Shown here: in pieces, positions 35,736 through 44,569 of the stretch
Layout: each line of letters opens with the position of its first letter
How positions within the stretch are numbered: the first letter of the stretch is position 1
NCBI GenBank assembly: GCA_964492335.1
Contig: CAZBJX010000006.1
Coordinates: 1 to 64,000, forward strand
Direction: 5' to 3'
Length of the DNA: 64,000 nt
Source of the DNA: JAFGCL01 sp964492335
GTDB taxonomy: Bacteria > Chloroflexota > Dehalococcoidia > UBA2247 > RBG-13-53-26
The notes under the pieces: model-generated
The model's database searches: none
What the model saw: only the letters and a program-made list of their open reading frames with translations
Told to the model about the DNA's origin: nothing
Program-made: the position numbers and the translations under genes

Positions 35736-36722
35736 GTGACAAAAGAGCCATCTGTATCCAAGCGCATTGATCTCAGTGACCTGGACCTGCGGCTCATCAG
35801 GCTGCTGGAGTCCGACTCGCGGAGCACCCAGTCGGGGCTGGCGGCCAAGCTGGGCATCAGCCGCCCCACGGTGGGCGCCGTCATGCAGAAGCTGACGGAG
35901 GCCCGGGTGATACGGCCGGTGTGCCTGGCAGACCACGTGGCCCTGGGGTACACGGACAGCGTGGTCTTCGGCATCAACACCATGCCGGGGAAGATGCTCA
36001 AGGTGGCCGGGGCCCTGGCATCCATGGCCCCCGTTCACTGGGTCGCCGTCTGCGCCGGGCCCTTCGACATCATGGCCTGGGGCCTCTTCAAGGGGAGGGG
36101 CGAGGTGCTGGAGTTCCTGACAGGCGAGCTGGGCAGGGTGCGGGGCATGTCGCGGTTCGAGACGGTGATGTGCCAGGAGGTCAAGATATCCCCGGCGCTC
36201 CTCTCCGCGGACGAGGGCTACCGGCCGGGCGGGAGGCAGGTCCCGCTGGACCGGCTGGACGTGGCCCTCATCGGCACGCTGCAGCGGGACAGCCAGCAGA
36301 CCGCCGCCGACCTGGCCCTGAAGCTGCGCACCAGCAAGCCCACCATCCTGCGCCGGATGAAGCGGCTCCATGACGAGGGCGTCATCAGGCTGGTGACCAT
36401 GGTCGATCCCCGGGCCCTGGGATACAGCCTGGTGGTCTCCTCGGGCCTCAAGGTGGCCCCCGACAGGATCGACGAGGTGGTGGAGGCGGTGGGGAACCAC
36501 CGCAGCGTGCACAGTGTGGCGCTGTGCACCGGGCGGTACGACGTGCTGGCCTGGATGATCTTCCGGGACCGGCCGGAGATGATGGACGTGCTGAGCGGCC
36601 AGCTGGGCAAGATCCATGGCATCAGGAGCATGGAGACCGTCACCTGTCTGAAGATAGTGAAGGCTTCGTTCATGTACGTGAACTGGCAAGGGGATCTCTG
36701 GGAGAGTCTGAAGGAGGAGTGA
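35736..36722 (+). CDS. double-domain Lrp/AsnC-family regulator (copy 2)
   Basis: A 328-residue protein with two tandem Lrp units. The helix-turn-helix regions are LSDLDLRLIRLLESDSRSTQ and LDRLDVALIGTLQRDSQQ, each followed by a RAM domain with CAGPFDIMAWGLF or CTGRYDVLAWMIF. The start is a GTG at 35736. Its stop is 8 bp before an OYE-family reductase, so the two are cotranscribed. It is divergent from the FAH/OYE operon. A single regulator controlling both arms of the divergon is the natural reading; the effector is unknown. Confidence 0.88.
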   Translation: MTKEPSVSKRIDLSDLDLRLIRLLESDSRSTQSGLAAKLGISRPTVGAVMQKLTEARVIRPVCLADHVALGYTDSVVFGINTMPGKMLKVAGALASMAPVHWVAVCAGPFDIMAWGLFKGRGEVLEFLTGELGRVRGMSRFETVMCQEVKISPALLSADEGYRPGGRQVPLDRLDVALIGTLQRDSQQTAADLALKLRTSKPTILRRMKRLHDEGVIRLVTMVDPRALGYSLVVSSGLKVAPDRIDEVVEAVGNHRSVHSVALCTGRYDVLAWMIFRDRPEMMDVLSGQLGKIHGIRSMETVTCLKIVKASFMYVNWQGDLWESLKEE

Positions 36723-36730
36723 GCAGGCCA

Positions 36731-38653
36731 ATGAACTATGATCGTCTGTTTGAGCCCGGCAAGATCGGGAAGATGGACCTGAAGAACCGGATAGTGATGC
36801 CCGCCATGGGCGTCTCCCTGTCAGACGCCAGGGGGTCGGCCACTGACAGGGAGATCGCCTACTATGCGGCCAGGGCCAGGGGAGGGGCGGCCCTCATCAC
36901 GCCGCACTACGCCTCGGTCAGCGCCGATTCCTCGCTGCCGTACACCATCGTCATCAGCGACGACGGGCAGGTGAAGCACTGGAAGGCCCTGGCCGATGCC
37001 GTCCATGCGGCCGGGTCCAAGCTGTCGGTGCAGCTGATGCACATCGGCATGATCTACCTGTACTCGGGGTTCGTTCCTGAAGGCATGGCCATCAAGGTGC
37101 CCAGCACCACCCTGTGGCTGAAGAGCACCTACAGCTACCACGTGCTCAACGAAAAGGAGATCGAGGGGTACATCGAGGACTTCGGCCAGGCCGCCCGGCG
37201 GGCCAGGGAGGCCGGGGCTGACGCCGTCGAGCTGCATGCCTGCCACGGCTGCCTGGTCAGCACCTTCATGTCCCCCCTGACCAACAAGCGGACGGACCAG
37301 TGGGGTGGGAGCGTGGAGAACCGGGCCCGGTTCGCCCGCCGGATACTGGAGCGCATGAGGGAGGTGGTGGGGCCGGAGTTCCCCATCATCGTGCGCATGA
37401 ATGCCAGTGATGATATCGAAGGCGGCGTCAGCATAGAGGAGGCCATGGAGCAGGCCTCCATCATGGAGAAGGCCGGCGCGGATGCCATCAGCGTGTCCTC
37501 CGGCATGGAGTTCTGGACGCCCCAGGGGATCCCGGCCTACCCCTTCCCGGAGGGGGCCATGGTCCCGCTGGCGGAGAAGATCAAGCAGGCGGTCAAGGTC
37601 CCGGTCATCGCCGCGGGCAAGATCACCCCCGAGGTGGCCGTCAGGGTCCTGGAGGAAGGCCAGGCCGATTTCGTAGCCCTGGGGCGGCCCCTGCTGGCGG
37701 ACTCCGACCTGCCGAACAAGATCCGCGAAGGGCGCCGGGAGGACGTGCGGAACTGTCTCTACTGCAACAACTGCCTGCGGATGGAGACGGGCACTCCGTC
37801 CTGCACCGTCAACCCCTTCCTCTTCCGGGAGTCCCGGTATCCGCTGAAGCCGGCGGAGAAGGCGAAGAAGGTCATGGTTGTCGGGGGAGGCCTGGCCGGG
37901 ATGGAGACGGCCGTGCTCCTGGCCGAGCGGGGCCACAAGGCGACCATCTACGAGATGACCGGCGAGCTGGGCGGCCAGTGGAACGTGGCCTGCGCCTCGC
38001 CGGGGAAGGGCAGCTACCGGCACCTCACCGACTACCTGAACAAGCAGATAGCCCGGCTGAAGATACCGGTGGAGCTCCACCAGCAGGTCACCCGCGACAC
38101 GGTGATCAAGGCGGCGCCGGACACCGTGGTCCTGGCCACCGGCGCGGTGCCCATCGGCCTGAGAGTGCCGGGGGCTGACAAGAAGCATGTCATCCAGGGG
38201 CATGACGTCCTGGCGGGCAAGGTCGGCGTCCAGGGCCGGTCCGTGGTGGTCGGTGGCCGCTTCATCGGCATGGAGGTGGCCATCAAGCTGGCCGAAGAGG
38301 GCCAGCCGGTCTCCATCATCACCCGCGGGGGGCTGGGGGAGAACGGAGTGAAGCTGGAGAAGTTCACCTTCCAGTCCATCGCCAACAGGCTTATCGAGCT
38401 GGGGGTGCCCCTCTATCTGAACGCCACCGTGGTGGAGATCAACGACAAGTCGGTGATCATAATGATGAACGGCGAGATATACCCGGTGCCGGCCGACACG
38501 GTGATCTTCTCCGTGGGCATGCGGTCGGTGGCCGGCCTGGCCAGGGAGCTGGAGGGGACCGGCATCGAGTATCACCTGGTGGGGGACTGCGTCAAGCCCA
38601 GGGATGCCTGCGAGGTCCACACCCAGGCGGCCAAGATCGCCGCGCTGATCTAG
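36731..38653 (+). CDS. NADH:flavin oxidoreductase / 2-enoate reductase-type enzyme (OYE family, copy C)
   Basis: A 640-residue enzyme of the 2,4-dienoyl-CoA reductase/2-enoate reductase class. The barrel begins LFEPGKIGKMDLKNRIVMPAMG and contains HACHGCLVSTFMSPLTN. The Fe-S cysteines are C-x2-C-x2-C-x9-C (CLYCNNC). The FAD/NAD domains carry VMVVGGGLAGMETAVLLAE and VVVGGRFIGMEVAIKLAE. AGGAG lies 10 nt before the ATG. It is in an operon with double-Lrp copy 2, and a strong hairpin follows. Shorter than copies A and B by 30-65 residues. Confidence 0.88.
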   Translation: MNYDRLFEPGKIGKMDLKNRIVMPAMGVSLSDARGSATDREIAYYAARARGGAALITPHYASVSADSSLPYTIVISDDGQVKHWKALADAVHAAGSKLSVQLMHIGMIYLYSGFVPEGMAIKVPSTTLWLKSTYSYHVLNEKEIEGYIEDFGQAARRAREAGADAVELHACHGCLVSTFMSPLTNKRTDQWGGSVENRARFARRILERMREVVGPEFPIIVRMNASDDIEGGVSIEEAMEQASIMEKAGADAISVSSGMEFWTPQGIPAYPFPEGAMVPLAEKIKQAVKVPVIAAGKITPEVAVRVLEEGQADFVALGRPLLADSDLPNKIREGRREDVRNCLYCNNCLRMETGTPSCTVNPFLFRESRYPLKPAEKAKKVMVVGGGLAGMETAVLLAERGHKATIYEMTGELGGQWNVACASPGKGSYRHLTDYLNKQIARLKIPVELHQQVTRDTVIKAAPDTVVLATGAVPIGLRVPGADKKHVIQGHDVLAGKVGVQGRSVVVGGRFIGMEVAIKLAEEGQPVSIITRGGLGENGVKLEKFTFQSIANRLIELGVPLYLNATVVEINDKSVIIMMNGEIYPVPADTVIFSVGMRSVAGLARELEGTGIEYHLVGDCVKPRDACEVHTQAAKIAALI

Positions 38654-38673
38654 CCAGTACTGGCGGTAAGCAA

Positions 38674-38699
38674 AGGGGAGGGCCGCGCGGCCCTCCCCT
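38674..38699. terminator. 12-bp hairpin between convergent genes
   Basis: Perfect inverted repeat of 12 bp (38674-38685 / 38688-38699) with a 2-nt centre, 20 bp after the OYE copy C stop and 51 bp from the convergent htrA stop. It probably terminates both. Confidence 0.75.
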
Positions 38700-38750
38700 C
38701 TTCTGCGCCCCGGGGTGTTGCGCAGCGAGCGCGTCCGGTGGCCCGCCGCC

Positions 38751-39854
38751 CTAGCCGGCGGGAGCTTGGCCCAGGGTGACCTCGGCGGTCCTGGTGGTCT
38801 GCCCCCGCATGAAGGTGGTCACGACCTTGTCGCCGGGAGAGCGGTCCTGAACAGCCGCCGCCAAGTCCTGGTTGGTGGCGATGTCCGTGTCGCCCAGCCG
38901 GACGATGACATCGAAGCGTATGAGGCCCGCCTCATGCGCCGGGCTGCCCGGGACCACCAGCCACACCATCGCCCCCGAGTCCACCGGCAGGCGATACTGG
39001 GCTTGAATGGCGGCGGTGACGGTGTAGGTGCTCACCCCCATCCAGGCCGAGGACTCGTGCCCCCTCGTCACCAGTGAATGGATGGTGTCGATGGCGGTGT
39101 TGGTGCTTATGGCGAACCCGATATTCTCGGCGCCCGAGGCGATGGCGGTGTTGATGCCCACCACCTGGCCGGCCATGTTCACCAGGGGGCCGCCGCTGTT
39201 GCCCGAGTTGATGGCGGCGTCGGTCTGGATGAGGTCGTCAAGCACCGCGCCGTTGGACTGCCCGATGGAGCGGCCCAGGTAGCTGATCACACCCTCAGTC
39301 CACGTGGGGCCGCCGGGCAGGGCCAGGGCATTGCCTACTGCCACCACATTTTCGAGCAGGGTCAGGTTCCCCAGGGAGTCGCTCAGGAAATGGGCATAGG
39401 GCAGGTCGGAGTCAGACCGGATCTGGACCACTGCCAGGTCCGTGGCCTCGTCCCCGGCCCACTTGACGGCCTGGAGACTGCGGCCGTCGTTCAAGGTGAC
39501 GGTGAGGCTGTTGGCATCCGCCACCACGTGGTTGTTGGTGACCACGATGCCCTCAGGATCGATGATGATGCCGCTGGCGGCCCCGCTGGATGGGACTGCC
39601 CGGTAGAACATGTCGTAGGCCACGCCCTCCGTGGTGATGGAGACCACCGACGGCGCCAGCCGCGCCACCAGGTCAGTCTTGGAAAGGGCCGTTCCCACCT
39701 GGCCATCCACGTAGACGGGGCTCCAGTCGGCATTGATGGGCGTGTTGGCGGCATTGGCCGCGTTGTCGGGCGAGCCGCCCAGGCCGCAGGCCAGGCCGGC
39801 CCCCACCAGGCCCAGCACCAGAAGTGCTATCAGGACGTACTTTGCTCTCCGCAT
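38751..39854 (-). CDS. HtrA/DegP-type serine protease with PDZ domain
   Basis: A 367-residue envelope protease. The signal sequence (YVLIALLVLGLVGAGLAC) ends at a Cys, suggesting lipoprotein anchoring. The trypsin-like domain has the triad His in TNNHVV, Asp in EATDLAVV and Ser in NSGNSGGPL. One PDZ domain follows (about 270-360; VVPGSPAHEAGLIRFDVIVRLGD). The C-terminus ends right after the PDZ, so there is only one. GAGGGAGGAGAC precedes the ATG. It should degrade or refold misfolded exported proteins. It is monocistronic. Confidence 0.92.
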   Translation of the reverse strand: MRRAKYVLIALLVLGLVGAGLACGLGGSPDNAANAANTPINADWSPVYVDGQVGTALSKTDLVARLAPSVVSITTEGVAYDMFYRAVPSSGAASGIIIDPEGIVVTNNHVVADANSLTVTLNDGRSLQAVKWAGDEATDLAVVQIRSDSDLPYAHFLSDSLGNLTLLENVVAVGNALALPGGPTWTEGVISYLGRSIGQSNGAVLDDLIQTDAAINSGNSGGPLVNMAGQVVGINTAIASGAENIGFAISTNTAIDTIHSLVTRGHESSAWMGVSTYTVTAAIQAQYRLPVDSGAMVWLVVPGSPAHEAGLIRFDVIVRLGDTDIATNQDLAAAVQDRSPGDKVVTTFMRGQTTRTAEVTLGQAPAG

Positions 39855-39993
39855 GTCTCCTCCCTCTTCCAGAAAAGGGTCCTATCCAACAGGCTAGGCC
39901 AATTCCGCCTCCGTCGCAAGTTGGCCCGGCCGCATTTCTTCACCGCCTGGCGGTGGATCCCGCATCGCAGCTCATGTCATCGGAGTCGTCTGG

Positions 39994-40251
39994 TCATCGC
40001 CGGCGGTCTCGGCCGCTGTCAGGGCGGGGGGCGATGGTCACCTTGCCGTCCTCCATCTCCAGGACCATGTCCGCCCTGATAGCTATCTCCGGGGCGTGGG
40101 TGGCCACGATGACAGTCTTCCCGTCCCTGGTAAGGCTGTACAGGAGGTCCACGATGCGTCGGCTGGTCTTGGAGTCCAGGTTGCCGGTGGGCTCATCCCC
40201 CAGGACAATGGACGGGTCGTTGGCCAGGGCCCGGGCGATGGCCACCCGCTG
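39994..40251 (-). pseudogene. 5'-truncated ABC transporter ATPase (MacB/LolD type), C-terminal third only
   Basis: Reading in from 40251 the frame gives [26 protein letters not shown], then [21 protein letters not shown]: the end of a MacB/LolD-family ATPase from just after the LSGGQ signature. Walker A, Q-loop and signature (about 140 residues) are gone. The first remaining base directly follows the TAG stop of the permease (40252-40254), with no spacer or start codon beyond an internal GTG. This looks like a deletion that removed the intergenic region and the first two-thirds of the gene. The permease would need an ATPase from elsewhere. Confidence 0.8.
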
Positions 40252-41577
40252 CTATTCATTGCGCAGTACCTCCGCGGGTCTGACTCGGGCGATGTACCAG
40301 GCGGGCAGCACGCTGGCTAGCACCGCCAGGAGGGCGGCCACGGCCAGGGCCCAGAGGAAGATGGTCGGCGAGACCGTCACGTTGAGCCCGGCGACCCTCC
40401 CGCCCACCTCGGCGAACATGCCGCCCGGCCCGCCGGGGCCTCCTCCCGTGCCCGGTCCGGCGGCGCCCGTCGAGCTGCCGCCGGTCATCAGGTCAGCCAC
40501 CTTCTGGGCCAGCGGATAGGTGATCAGGGCGCCGATGACGGCCCCCACCACGCTCACCACCAGCGTCTCCAGACTGAACTGCAGCCCGATACGCCAGTTT
40601 GAGGCCCCGATGGCCTTCATGATGCCGATCTCCTTCACCCTCTGCCGGATCATCAGGACCACGGAGAAGAGGACCACCACCCCCGCCACGACGAAGGCCA
40701 CTATCATGCCTATGTTGCTGGCGCTCTCGGTCGCGTCCACCGATCCGCCGATCTGCCGGTACATATCCTCGGCTGTGGTGACGTCGGCGGTCTCCTCATC
40801 GAAGACCTCCCGGATGCCCTGGACCACCGCTTCCACGTTGTCCACGTCGTCGGCCACGACGATGACCGAGGTGACGCCGTCCAGATCGAATACCCGCTCC
40901 GCCGCCTGGATCGGCATGACAATGGTGTTGTTGGCGAAGACCGTGCCGCTGTCGTAGATGCCGACCACCACAAGCTCCGTGCCCTCCATATCCACCGTGG
41001 AGCCCACCGTCAGGCTGTTGGCCTCAGCCAGCGCCTGGCCGACCACCATTTCGTCCGCGTAGTCCGAGGTGAGGTAGCTGCCCTCCACCAGTTCGAACGT
41101 GCCGCCGCCCATCAGCGTCGGGCTGTCGGCAGCGGCACTGACTCCCATGACCTGGATGCCCATGGTGAACCGGCCCGATGGAGGGGCAGGCATGCCGGAG
41201 GAGTCGCTTCCCTTGGGCCTCTGGCCGGGGGGCGTCCCTATGGTGCCCGCATCCACCCCTGACTCCAGGCTGTCGCCGGTATACTGCGTCTGCACGGTGG
41301 CCTGCACCGAGGCCACGTGCTCAATGCCGCTCAACTGGTCCACGCTATCCGCATCCAGGGGTTCGCCGCCGCCCATGCCTCCGAAGGACCCCGCCGACCG
41401 TACGGTGATCTCGGTGCCGATCTGGCCCCCTATCTTCCCCAGTTCGCTCCGGGTGGCGGCGTGAACGGTGGCCATTGTCAGGGCCAGCCCGATACACGCG
41501 GCCAGCAGCACCACCATCAGGATGGTGCGCAACGGGCTGCGAACCAGGTTGCGCAGTGACCTCAACAGCAGACTCAT
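40252..41577 (-). CDS. MacB/FtsX-type ABC transporter permease
   Basis: A 441-residue permease. One N-terminal transmembrane helix (ILMVVLLAACIGLALTMATV) is followed by a large extracytoplasmic MacB_PCD-like domain (about 45-270), then three helices in the FtsX region, with a Gly/Pro-rich loop (SSTGAAGPGTGGGPGG) between the second and third. It ends with the family's usual PAEVLRNE, so it is complete. ATG 41577 follows AAGG. Such permeases move lipoproteins, peptides or antibiotics, or sense envelope stress. Its partner ATPase gene downstream is truncated. It lies 255 bp downstream of a histidine kinase gene. Confidence 0.85.
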   Translation of the reverse strand: MSLLLRSLRNLVRSPLRTILMVVLLAACIGLALTMATVHAATRSELGKIGGQIGTEITVRSAGSFGGMGGGEPLDADSVDQLSGIEHVASVQATVQTQYTGDSLESGVDAGTIGTPPGQRPKGSDSSGMPAPPSGRFTMGIQVMGVSAAADSPTLMGGGTFELVEGSYLTSDYADEMVVGQALAEANSLTVGSTVDMEGTELVVVGIYDSGTVFANNTIVMPIQAAERVFDLDGVTSVIVVADDVDNVEAVVQGIREVFDEETADVTTAEDMYRQIGGSVDATESASNIGMIVAFVVAGVVVLFSVVLMIRQRVKEIGIMKAIGASNWRIGLQFSLETLVVSVVGAVIGALITYPLAQKVADLMTGGSSTGAAGPGTGGGPGGPGGMFAEVGGRVAGLNVTVSPTIFLWALAVAALLAVLASVLPAWYIARVRPAEVLRNE

Positions 41578-41832
41578 GCCTTGGACCTTTCTGTCCCGCC
41601 TGACATTGCCCTGGGTGTCCCCTCTTGACGTTCTCCCCATGGCTGAAGCCAAGGGGCTTGCGGCCTTCGTTCTCCTGGTCAATGCGGGACGACGGGCGTG
41701 CCTTCTTCTCCCTCGCTCCAGACTATAGCATCCTGCTTCACCTTCTTCCTCCGCAGCATTGTGCCTGGTCATAATGGAAGGCTAGCACGCCGCAGGTGAA
41801 GTGGCGGCAAAGGAGGTCGGCCTGCCGGCACG

Positions 41833-42948
41833 TCAGGGCCGGGGGATGAGCGGCAGGGTCACCCGGAAGGTGCTCCCGGCGCCGAGGGTGCTCTCCACGG
41901 AGACGGCGCCGCCGTGCTCCTCAACGATCTTCTTGACTATGGCCAGGCCCAGGCCGCTGCCTCCCTGGGCCCGGGACCGGGACTTGTCGACGCGGTAGAA
42001 GCGGTCGAAAACGTGCTGCCTGTCGCTGGCCGAGATGCCCACGCCGGTGTCCCTGATCTCGAGGACCGCGCTGGATCCCTCGGCCCGGGCCGAGATCTCG
42101 ATCATCCCTTCGGGGCGGTTGTACTTGATGGCGTTGTCCACCAGGTTGGTGATAACCTGCTTGATGGCGATGGCGTCGCCTCTGACCTGGAGGCCCTGCG
42201 GGACGCCGGCGGCCTCCAGGCTGACCCGGGCGGCAGCGGCCGCGGGCTGGGACTCTGCCACCACCTCGTCAACGAGCGATGCCAGGTCCAGCTCCGCCCA
42301 CCTGATCTGCGGCTGGCTCCCCTGCGACAGCAGCAGCAGCCCCTGGCTGAGGAAATCGAGCCGTTCCAGGCTGCGCTTGACCACCCCCGTCGTGAGCCGG
42401 TAGTCCTCCACCGTGGCGTCCTGGTCCATCTCCAACACCTCGATGTTGGTCTGGGCGGTGGCAATGGGCGTCTTCAGCTCGTGCGAGGCATCCTGGACGA
42501 ACTGCTTCTGGGACTCGAAGGCGCTGTCCAGCCGCTCCAGCATGTCGTCGAAGGTGTCCGCCAGGCGCTTCATCTCATCCTGCGGCCCCTGGCGGTTGAT
42601 TCTCTCTTTGAGGTTGGTGTGGGAAATGCGTGCCGCCAGGGAGGAAACGCGATCCACAGGCTCCAGCATTATGCCCGAGATGATGTAGCCGGCCACCGCG
42701 CCCAGGACCAGGATGGCGCCAACGGCAATATAGGAGTAGGTGCGCAGGTCGGACAGGCTGCGTTCTCTCTCTTCCAGGCGGGGATCGCTGCCGGGGAAGT
42801 TGCCCGGTCCCGGCGGCTCACGCCCGGCCATGGCCAGGTTGATGGCGAACAGCAGCGCCAGCAAGAGGACCACCAGCATCCCTGAGTACCACAGAGTGAG
42901 CCGGAAGCGGATCGTCTTGAAGAAAGCGGGGATTTGCATGCTCTTCAC
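41833..42948 (-). CDS. membrane sensor histidine kinase (EnvZ/OmpR class)
   Basis: A 371-residue kinase. Two transmembrane helices (about residues 19-41 and 70-96) bracket a short extracytoplasmic loop of only about 30 residues, followed by a HAMP domain, the HisKA box [11 protein letters not shown], and HATPase motifs [17 protein letters not shown] and [13 protein letters not shown]. The GTG at 42948 overlaps the regulator stop by 4 bp (GTGA); an ATG 3 codons on is an alternative. The short loop suggests it senses the membrane or an ABC partner. The neighbouring permease is a candidate partner. Confidence 0.92.
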   Translation of the reverse strand: MKSMQIPAFFKTIRFRLTLWYSGMLVVLLLALLFAINLAMAGREPPGPGNFPGSDPRLEERERSLSDLRTYSYIAVGAILVLGAVAGYIISGIMLEPVDRVSSLAARISHTNLKERINRQGPQDEMKRLADTFDDMLERLDSAFESQKQFVQDASHELKTPIATAQTNIEVLEMDQDATVEDYRLTTGVVKRSLERLDFLSQGLLLLSQGSQPQIRWAELDLASLVDEVVAESQPAAAAARVSLEAAGVPQGLQVRGDAIAIKQVITNLVDNAIKYNRPEGMIEISARAEGSSAVLEIRDTGVGISASDRQHVFDRFYRVDKSRSRAQGGSGLGLAIVKKIVEEHGGAVSVESTLGAGSTFRVTLPLIPRP

Positions 42949-43610
42949 CCGATCATGTAGCCTTTCCCCTTAATGGTCGCGATCAGGCCCTCCCCGCCGG
43001 CGGCGTCCAGCTTCTTGCGCAGGTTGTTGATGTGCACCTTGATCGACTGGGTGAAGAGGTTGGCATCCTCGCTCCAGACGTGCTCCAGCAGGTCTTCCTG
43101 GCTCACCACGCAGCCGGCGTGGCGCATCAGGTACTCCAGTATCCCGAACTCCTTGGCGGTGAGGGGCACCAGGTTGTCCCCGAGCGACACCCGGTGCGCA
43201 TTGGGGTCGAGCACCAGGTCGCCGACCCTCAGTATGACCTTGCGCTGTTCCCCTTCGCGGCGCAGGATGGCCCTCACCCGGGCCAGCAGCTCGGGGAAGT
43301 GGAACGGCTTGAGCAGGTAGTCGTCAGCGCCCTGGTCCAGCCCCTCCACGCGGTCGGTCACCGCCGTGCGGGCCGTGAGCATCAGTATCCCGACGGATGA
43401 CCCGGTGCCCCGGATCCTGCGGCAGACCTCCACCCCGTCGACCTTCGGCAGGTTCAGGTCAAGGACCAGGAGATCGTATTCGTTGATCTCGGCCACCCGC
43501 AGGGCCTCCTCTCCGTCGTAGACCACGTCGACGGCGTAGCCCTGCCGCCCCAGCCCCCTGGCCAGGGCGTCGGCCAGGTCCTTCTCGTCCTCCACCACCA
43601 GGATGCGCAT
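42945..43610 (-). CDS. OmpR/PhoB-family response regulator
   Basis: A 221-residue response regulator. The receiver starts MRILVVEDEKDLADAL with the phospho-Asp in LLVLDLNLP and the switch Lys in LLKPFHF. A winged-helix DNA-binding domain follows (LTAKEFGILEYLMRHAG; KVHINNLRKKLD). It is the first gene of a two-component/permease operon. A TATAAT and a 7-4-7 direct repeat lie just upstream, suggesting autoregulation. Confidence 0.95.
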   Translation of the reverse strand: MRILVVEDEKDLADALARGLGRQGYAVDVVYDGEEALRVAEINEYDLLVLDLNLPKVDGVEVCRRIRGTGSSVGILMLTARTAVTDRVEGLDQGADDYLLKPFHFPELLARVRAILRREGEQRKVILRVGDLVLDPNAHRVSLGDNLVPLTAKEFGILEYLMRHAGCVVSQEDLLEHVWSEDANLFTQSIKVHINNLRKKLDAAGGEGLIATIKGKGYMIG

Positions 43611-43623
43611 GGCTTCGCCGCCG

Positions 43624-43655
43624 ATTATAGCACCGGGAAGTTAAGCCAAAGTAAA
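43624..43655 (-). promoter_or_regulatory. TATAAT promoter with 11-bp-period direct repeat (putative response-regulator box)
   Basis: Read on the minus strand: TTTACTT (43655-43649), TGGC, TTAACTT (43644-43638), 8 nt, then TATAAT (43629-43624), 14 bp before the regulator ATG. The two heptamers match at 6 of 7 positions with an 11-bp period, the layout of PhoB-type boxes, and occupy the -35 area. Confidence 0.5.
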
Positions 43656-43680
43656 GAGGTCTTTGGGAGGGCCGGAGAGC

Positions 43681-44559
43681 TCAGGCCAGGCCCTTCTTCT
43701 CAAAGTACATGGCATACGCAGCGACGAACATCTCCGACCCCGCCGGGCCGAACTCCAGGCCGAAGCGGCGCCGGGCATCGGCGGCGAAGCGCTGTGCGAT
43801 CTCGGAATGGGAGCCGCCCCTCCGGAGGCCATCGAGGACCATCGCGGAGCAGAGACGGGTATTCTCCACCGCCCTCGAGAAGGCGGATTCGATTTCGGTG
43901 TCCGCGCCTCCATGGGAGCAGAAGAGCACCCGCGGATGGAGCCGGCGCAGCGTCTCGATGGTCGACAGGTAGTCCTCTTCGTCGAAGCTGTAGGGGGCCA
44001 CGCTGGGCAGCAGGTGCGGCGGCACGCCCAGGGCTTCACCGCAGAAGAGGCCCTGCTGACTTCTGTCCAGGATGGCCAGGTGGTGCGAGGCATGCCCCGG
44101 CGCGTGGATGAACTGCAGCTCCCGGCCTCCGAGGGTGACGGCCTCACCGTCCGCAACGCCCCTCAGGCGGGACTCGGGAACGGGGAGCACCGTTCCCGAA
44201 CGTTTCTCGAAGTCGCTGCCGTAGATCCTCCCGGTGACCTCGATGAGGCGGGCTGGGTGGGCCAGGTGCCTGACCCCGACCGGATGCACCAGCACCATGG
44301 CGGTCGGGTAGAGCGCCGCCAGCGCCCCCGTGCCGCCGGCGTGGTCCACATGGACATGGGTAAGGATGATATAGCCCAGGCGGCCCAGGCCGAGGTGCTC
44401 CAGGGCCTGTCTCACGAATGGGAGGGCGGCGGCCGGGCCCGGCTCGATCAGTGCGCCATCGCCATCTGCCACGAAGTACGAGACCGCCGGCACCAGCTCA
44501 TCGGCCAGCGGGGCTTCCAGCCTGTAGGTCCTGTCTCCCACCTCGGTCAAGCCATCCAT
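43681..44559 (-). CDS. metallo-beta-lactamase-fold hydrolase
   Basis: A 292-residue MBL-fold protein. The zinc motif is THVHVDHAGG, the next His is in HAPGHASHHLAI, and later metal residues are in GLFCGEAL and CSHGG. These enzymes hydrolyse thioesters, lactones or glutathione conjugates. The ATG at 44559 follows AAGGGG, 10 bp after the stop of double-Lrp copy 3, so they share a transcript. It may process a metabolite of the divergent GRE pathway. Substrate unknown. Confidence 0.82.
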   Translation of the reverse strand: MDGLTEVGDRTYRLEAPLADELVPAVSYFVADGDGALIEPGPAAALPFVRQALEHLGLGRLGYIILTHVHVDHAGGTGALAALYPTAMVLVHPVGVRHLAHPARLIEVTGRIYGSDFEKRSGTVLPVPESRLRGVADGEAVTLGGRELQFIHAPGHASHHLAILDRSQQGLFCGEALGVPPHLLPSVAPYSFDEEDYLSTIETLRRLHPRVLFCSHGGADTEIESAFSRAVENTRLCSAMVLDGLRRGGSHSEIAQRFAADARRRFGLEFGPAGSEMFVAAYAMYFEKKGLA

Positions 44560-44569
44560 CAAATCCCCT

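Noticed and set aside
40252..40254. TAG between permease and ATPase remnant as a read-through (pyrrolysine) codon
   Set aside because: The permease ends at its normal conserved C-terminus, and the downstream part lacks most of the ATPase, so truncation explains it better.
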